Assembly: GCA_002084985.1 (NCBI GenBank)
Contig: MZGO01000048.1
Coordinates: forward strand, 1 to 5,842
Origin: Thermotoga sp. 4484_232
GTDB lineage: Bacteria > Thermotogota > Thermotogae > Thermotogales > Thermotogaceae
DNA: 5,842 nucleotides
Reading direction: 5' to 3'
A program made the position numbers and the translations under genes. Of this stretch, positions 5,386 to 5,842 are shown piece after piece. The notes beneath the pieces were generated by a model, which searched no databases, was not told the origin of the DNA, and saw only the letters and a program-made list of their open reading frames with translations. The stretch's first letter is position 1. Each line of letters opens with the position of its first letter.

Positions 5386-5842
5386 AAGAAGAAATATTGA
5401 GAATAGAGAACCTTCATAAATCCTTCGGCAAGTTGAAAGTCCTCAAGGGTTTAAATCTGGTCGTTCACGAGGGAGAAGTTGTTGTCATCATAGGCCCAAG
5501 TGGCGGGGGGAAGAGCACCCTTCTCAGATGTATAAATCATCTTGAAAGTTATCAAAAGGGGAAAATATATTTCAGAGGAGAATTAGTTACTGAAAAAACA
5601 AATTTGAACGAAATGAGAGCAAAGATTGGGATGGTTTTTCAGCAATTCAATCTTTTTCCCCATCTTAGAGTGATTGATAACTTAACTCTAGCACCGGTTA
5701 AAGTCAAAGGTCTGTCCAGAGAGGAGGCAGAAAAAAAGGCAAAAAAACTTTTAGAACGTGTTGGACTCTCCGATAAGATTTTCGAGTATCCTCACAAGCT
5801 CTCTGGAGGACAGCAGCAGAGAGTAGCCATAGCAAGGGCCCT
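5382..5842 (+). CDS. Polar amino acid ABC importer ATPase, GlnQ/HisP family (3' end cut by window edge)
   Basis: This cytoplasmic ATPase powers the permease encoded immediately before it, overlapping its stop by ATGA. The 153 residues visible run without a stop to the window edge. Walker A is GPSGGGKST at 38-46, where the sixth residue is Gly rather than the more common Ser or Cys, still within the GxxGxGK[ST] pattern. The Q-loop is Gln87 in VFQQFNLFPH, characteristic of the amino acid group, and the signature LSGGQQQR is at 140-147. Walker B and the switch His lie beyond the edge; the family is usually about 240-250 residues, so roughly 90 are missing. A ribosome site, AAAGGTGG, ends about 7 nt before the ATG. 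Nothing visible suggests damage. Confidence 0.96.
   Translation, partial: MKEEILRIENLHKSFGKLKVLKGLNLVVHEGEVVVIIGPSGGGKSTLLRCINHLESYQKGKIYFRGELVTEKTNLNEMRAKIGMVFQQFNLFPHLRVIDNLTLAPVKVKGLSREEAEKKAKKLLERVGLSDKIFEYPHKLSGGQQQRVAIARA

Noticed and set aside
5495..5521. Walker A of the right-hand ATPase reads GPSGGGKST instead of GPSGSGKST or GPSGCGKST.
   Set aside because: The Gly at this variable position still fits the GxxGxGK[ST] pattern and occurs in active ATPases, so it is not a sign of loss of function.
1..5842. Search by eye for CRISPR repeats, tRNA, transposon ends, toxin-antitoxin or defence genes.
   Set aside because: No spaced repeats, cloverleaf, terminal inverted repeats or such proteins are visible. 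Almost all of the window is accounted for by two ordinary importer operons.

Overview
The window reads as chromosome from a bacterium of the Thermotoga group. The proteins are rich in Lys, Glu and Ile, and arginine is mostly AGA/AGG. The binding protein at 3977-4720 closely matches, from memory, the arginine-binding protein of Thermotoga maritima (TmArgBP, TM0593). Overall GC is moderate, roughly 40-45% by eye. No RNA gene, insertion sequence, CRISPR array or prophage trace is visible.

The layout is two complete-looking ABC importer operons pointing away from each other, separated by about 417 bp of regulatory DNA. The left operon runs on the minus strand from 3559 to beyond base 1: a periplasmic binding protein of the PotD-like class (2522-3559), a PotB-type permease (1669-2511), a PotC-type permease (893-1672) and a PotA/FbpC-type ATPase with a TOBE tail (876 to off the left edge). 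The genes are tightly packed, with 10 and 16 nt gaps and one ATGA overlap, so they are almost certainly one transcript. The class usually carries polyamines, ferric iron or other small charged solutes. The binding protein lacks the Trp-x-Asp that contacts polyamine in E. coli PotD, so I leave the substrate open.

The right operon runs on the plus strand from 3977 to beyond the right edge: a family-3 polar amino acid binding protein (probably arginine), a HisM/GlnP-type permease (4732-5385) and a GlnQ/HisP-type ATPase (5382 to the end, first 153 residues only). It is a minimal three-gene amino acid importer. The single permease presumably forms a homodimer and the ATPase binds it as a dimer.

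The intergenic region 3560-3976 is the only part not explained by ordinary coding. It holds a good minus-strand promoter with a perfect TATAAT, a 20-bp inverted repeat filling that promoter's spacer, and a second palindrome lying on the predicted start of transcription. About 50 nt into the leader there is a hairpin followed by a T run, placed like an attenuator. An extended -10 promoter serves the plus operon. Between the promoters is a 67-codon minus-strand reading frame of doubtful status. I see no clearly new system. The leader and its operators are the parts worth testing.
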